From an uncultured Enorma sp. (GTDB taxonomy: Bacteria > Actinomycetota > Coriobacteriia > Coriobacteriales > Coriobacteriaceae), in assembly GCA_905210055.1 (NCBI GenBank), contig CAJLVH010000133.1:1-5441 (forward strand): a stretch of DNA of 5,441 nt, in the 5' to 3' direction. How positions within the stretch are numbered: the first letter of the stretch is position 1; every line of letters starts with the position of its first letter. The notes below the pieces were generated by a model, which did not search any database, was not told where the DNA came from, and saw only the letters and a list, made by a program, of their open reading frames with translations. Both the position numbers and the translations under genes were made by a program. Of the stretch, positions 4,385-5,441 are shown piece after piece.

Positions 4385-5334
4385 CCTTTCTCTTCGCCGG
4401 CCAGGGCGCCCAGCATCCCGGCATGGGCGCTGCGCTCGCCGAACGCGAGGCTGCCGCGCAAGCGGTCTTCGCCACGGCGGACGCCCTACGCCCCGGTACG
4501 AGCGACCAATGCTTCAGCGGCACCGCCGATGAGCTCAACCAGACCGCCAACACGCAGCCCTGCGCATTTGCCTGCGACCTCGCTTGCGCCAGGGCGCTCG
4601 AGGCTCACGGCATAACGCCGGCAGCCGTCGCCGGATTCTCCCTGGGGGAGGTCGCCGCGCTCACCTTCGCGGGCGCTCTGAGCGACGCACAGGGCTTCGA
4701 GCTCGTCTGCCACCGCGCCCGATTCATGGACGCAGCGGCGAGGAGGCATCCCGGCTCCATGCGCGCTGTGCTCAAGCTCGATGCGGAAACGGTCGAGCAC
4801 TTGGCGCGCGAGGCGGGGGAAGCGTGGCCGGTGAACTACAACAGTCCTAAACAGACCGTCGTGGCGGGCTCGCCCGAAGCACTCGAAGCGCTCGATGTCC
4901 TTGTGAAAGCCGCTGGCGGGCGCAGTATGCCCGTCGCAGTCTCGGGCGCGTTCCACAGCCCGTATATGGAGCAGGCTTCGCGCGAACTTGCAGCCTATCT
5001 GGACGGCAACGTTCAATTCGCCGCTCCGCGCATCCCCGTCATCGCGAATCTCACCGCCGCCCCCTACCCGAGCGGTTCAGATGAGGCGGCCGCCCAAGAG
5101 CGCGCCGAGACGCTCGCTGCGCAGGCATCTCACCCCGTCCAGTGGGTGAACACCTTGCATGAACTCGAACGCCGCGGTATCGACACGTTCGTCGAAGTCG
5201 GTCCCGGGAAAACGCTTACCGGCCTTGTGAAGCGCACGTTGAGCGGCATCAAGACCCTTTCGTGCGAAACGCCCGAAGAGCTCGATACGGTGCTCGCCGA
5301 GCTCGAGGCAGCCGGGCAAACGCCCGCAAACTAG
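4372..5334 (+). CDS. fabD: Malonyl-CoA:ACP transacylase
   Basis: A 320-residue cytosolic enzyme that moves malonyl from CoA to AcpP and so feeds FabH and the elongating synthase. The nucleophile is Ser90 in GFSLGE, with His195 in GAFHSPYM as the catalytic partner. Gln11 in FAGQGAQ forms the oxyanion hole, Arg115 in HRARFMD binds the malonyl carboxylate, and Gln251 precedes HPVQW. The phenylalanine in GFSLGE replaces the more usual histidine or leucine, a tolerated position. FVEVGPGKTLTGLVKR near the C-terminus is also typical, and length is normal. The ATG at 4372 lies inside fabK, so the two genes overlap by 13 bases in different frames, suggesting translational coupling; AAGGGGG at 4358-4364 is the likely ribosome binding site. 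Confidence 0.96.
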   Translation: MGGVAFLFAGQGAQHPGMGAALAEREAAAQAVFATADALRPGTSDQCFSGTADELNQTANTQPCAFACDLACARALEAHGITPAAVAGFSLGEVAALTFAGALSDAQGFELVCHRARFMDAAARRHPGSMRAVLKLDAETVEHLAREAGEAWPVNYNSPKQTVVAGSPEALEALDVLVKAAGGRSMPVAVSGAFHSPYMEQASRELAAYLDGNVQFAAPRIPVIANLTAAPYPSGSDEAAAQERAETLAAQASHPVQWVNTLHELERRGIDTFVEVGPGKTLTGLVKRTLSGIKTLSCETPEELDTVLAELEAAGQTPAN

Positions 5335-5338
5335 GAGG
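5333..5338 (+). promoter_or_regulatory. Ribosome binding site of fabG overlapping the fabD stop
   Basis: A perfect AGGAGG begins within the fabD stop codon (TAG at 5332-5334) and stands four bases before the fabG ATG at 5343. The arrangement suggests that fabG is translated by ribosomes finishing fabD. Confidence 0.75.
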
Positions 5339-5342
5339 TTCC

Positions 5343-5441
5343 ATGGCAGAGCAGGCAACACAGCAGCGCCGGTGCGCGCTCGTCACCGGAGGCTCACGCG
5401 GCATCGGCCGCGCAGAGGGGCAAGCATTTGCTCGTGCAGGG
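5343..5441 (+). CDS. fabG: 3-oxoacyl-ACP reductase (3' truncated by window)
   Basis: Only the first 33 residues are visible, and the frame runs off the right edge. They contain the short-chain dehydrogenase cofactor motif CALVTGGSRGIGRA (about residues 11-24), whose TGxxxGIG loop binds the NADP pyrophosphate. In FabG this enzyme reduces 3-ketoacyl-ACP to 3-hydroxyacyl-ACP. The catalytic Ser-Tyr-Lys residues lie beyond the window, so the FabG call rests on the motif plus position eight bases after fabD, the usual fabD-fabG order. A short nine-residue polar leader precedes the first beta strand. Residues EGQ after GRA are less usual than the hydrophobic residues commonly found there. Confidence 0.88.
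   Translation, partial: MAEQATQQRRCALVTGGSRGIGRAEGQAFARAG

Overview
The window is GC-rich bacterial DNA from a genome that carries a FabK-based type II fatty acid synthesis operon. The gene order fabH-acpP-fabK-fabD-fabG is the order known from streptococci and other Firmicutes, but codon use is strongly G/C-ending (all eight leucines of acpP are CTC). My best guess is a Coriobacteriia-type actinobacterium of the gut or oral kind. A GC-rich Firmicute is the alternative. No rRNA or other taxonomic marker is present, so the assignment is tentative.

Positions 2-1261 hold the 3' part of a gene for an FAD-dependent dehydrogenase of the COG2509 type, with the start and the dinucleotide-binding GxGxxG motif off the left edge. 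Positions 1262-2185 (924 bases) contain no credible gene. This gap is packed with inverted repeats: two copies, in opposite orientation, of a roughly 105-base long-hairpin element (1266-1372 and 1929-2030); a 149-base element with 30-base imperfect terminal inverted repeats (1655-1803); and two smaller stem-loops (1373-1439 and 1523-1595). Its right end carries an AT-rich promoter whose -35 box and spacer lie inside a 25-base palindrome, a likely operator for the fab operon.

Positions 2186-5441 are one tightly packed transcription unit on the + strand. FabH condenses acetyl-CoA (or a branched starter) with malonyl-ACP, AcpP carries the growing chain, FabK is the FMN-dependent enoyl-ACP reductase, FabD loads malonyl onto AcpP, and FabG (cut by the right edge after 33 residues) reduces 3-ketoacyl-ACP. 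Catalytic residues are all in place: FabH Cys110/His245/Asn275, AcpP Ser36, FabK His145, and FabD Ser90/His195. No fab regulator gene (FabT, FapR) is in the window.

The enzymes are standard. The noteworthy material is the noncoding gap: the paired long-hairpin elements, which keep a core sequence but have unrelated, still complementary outer stems, and the fabH operator-like palindrome.
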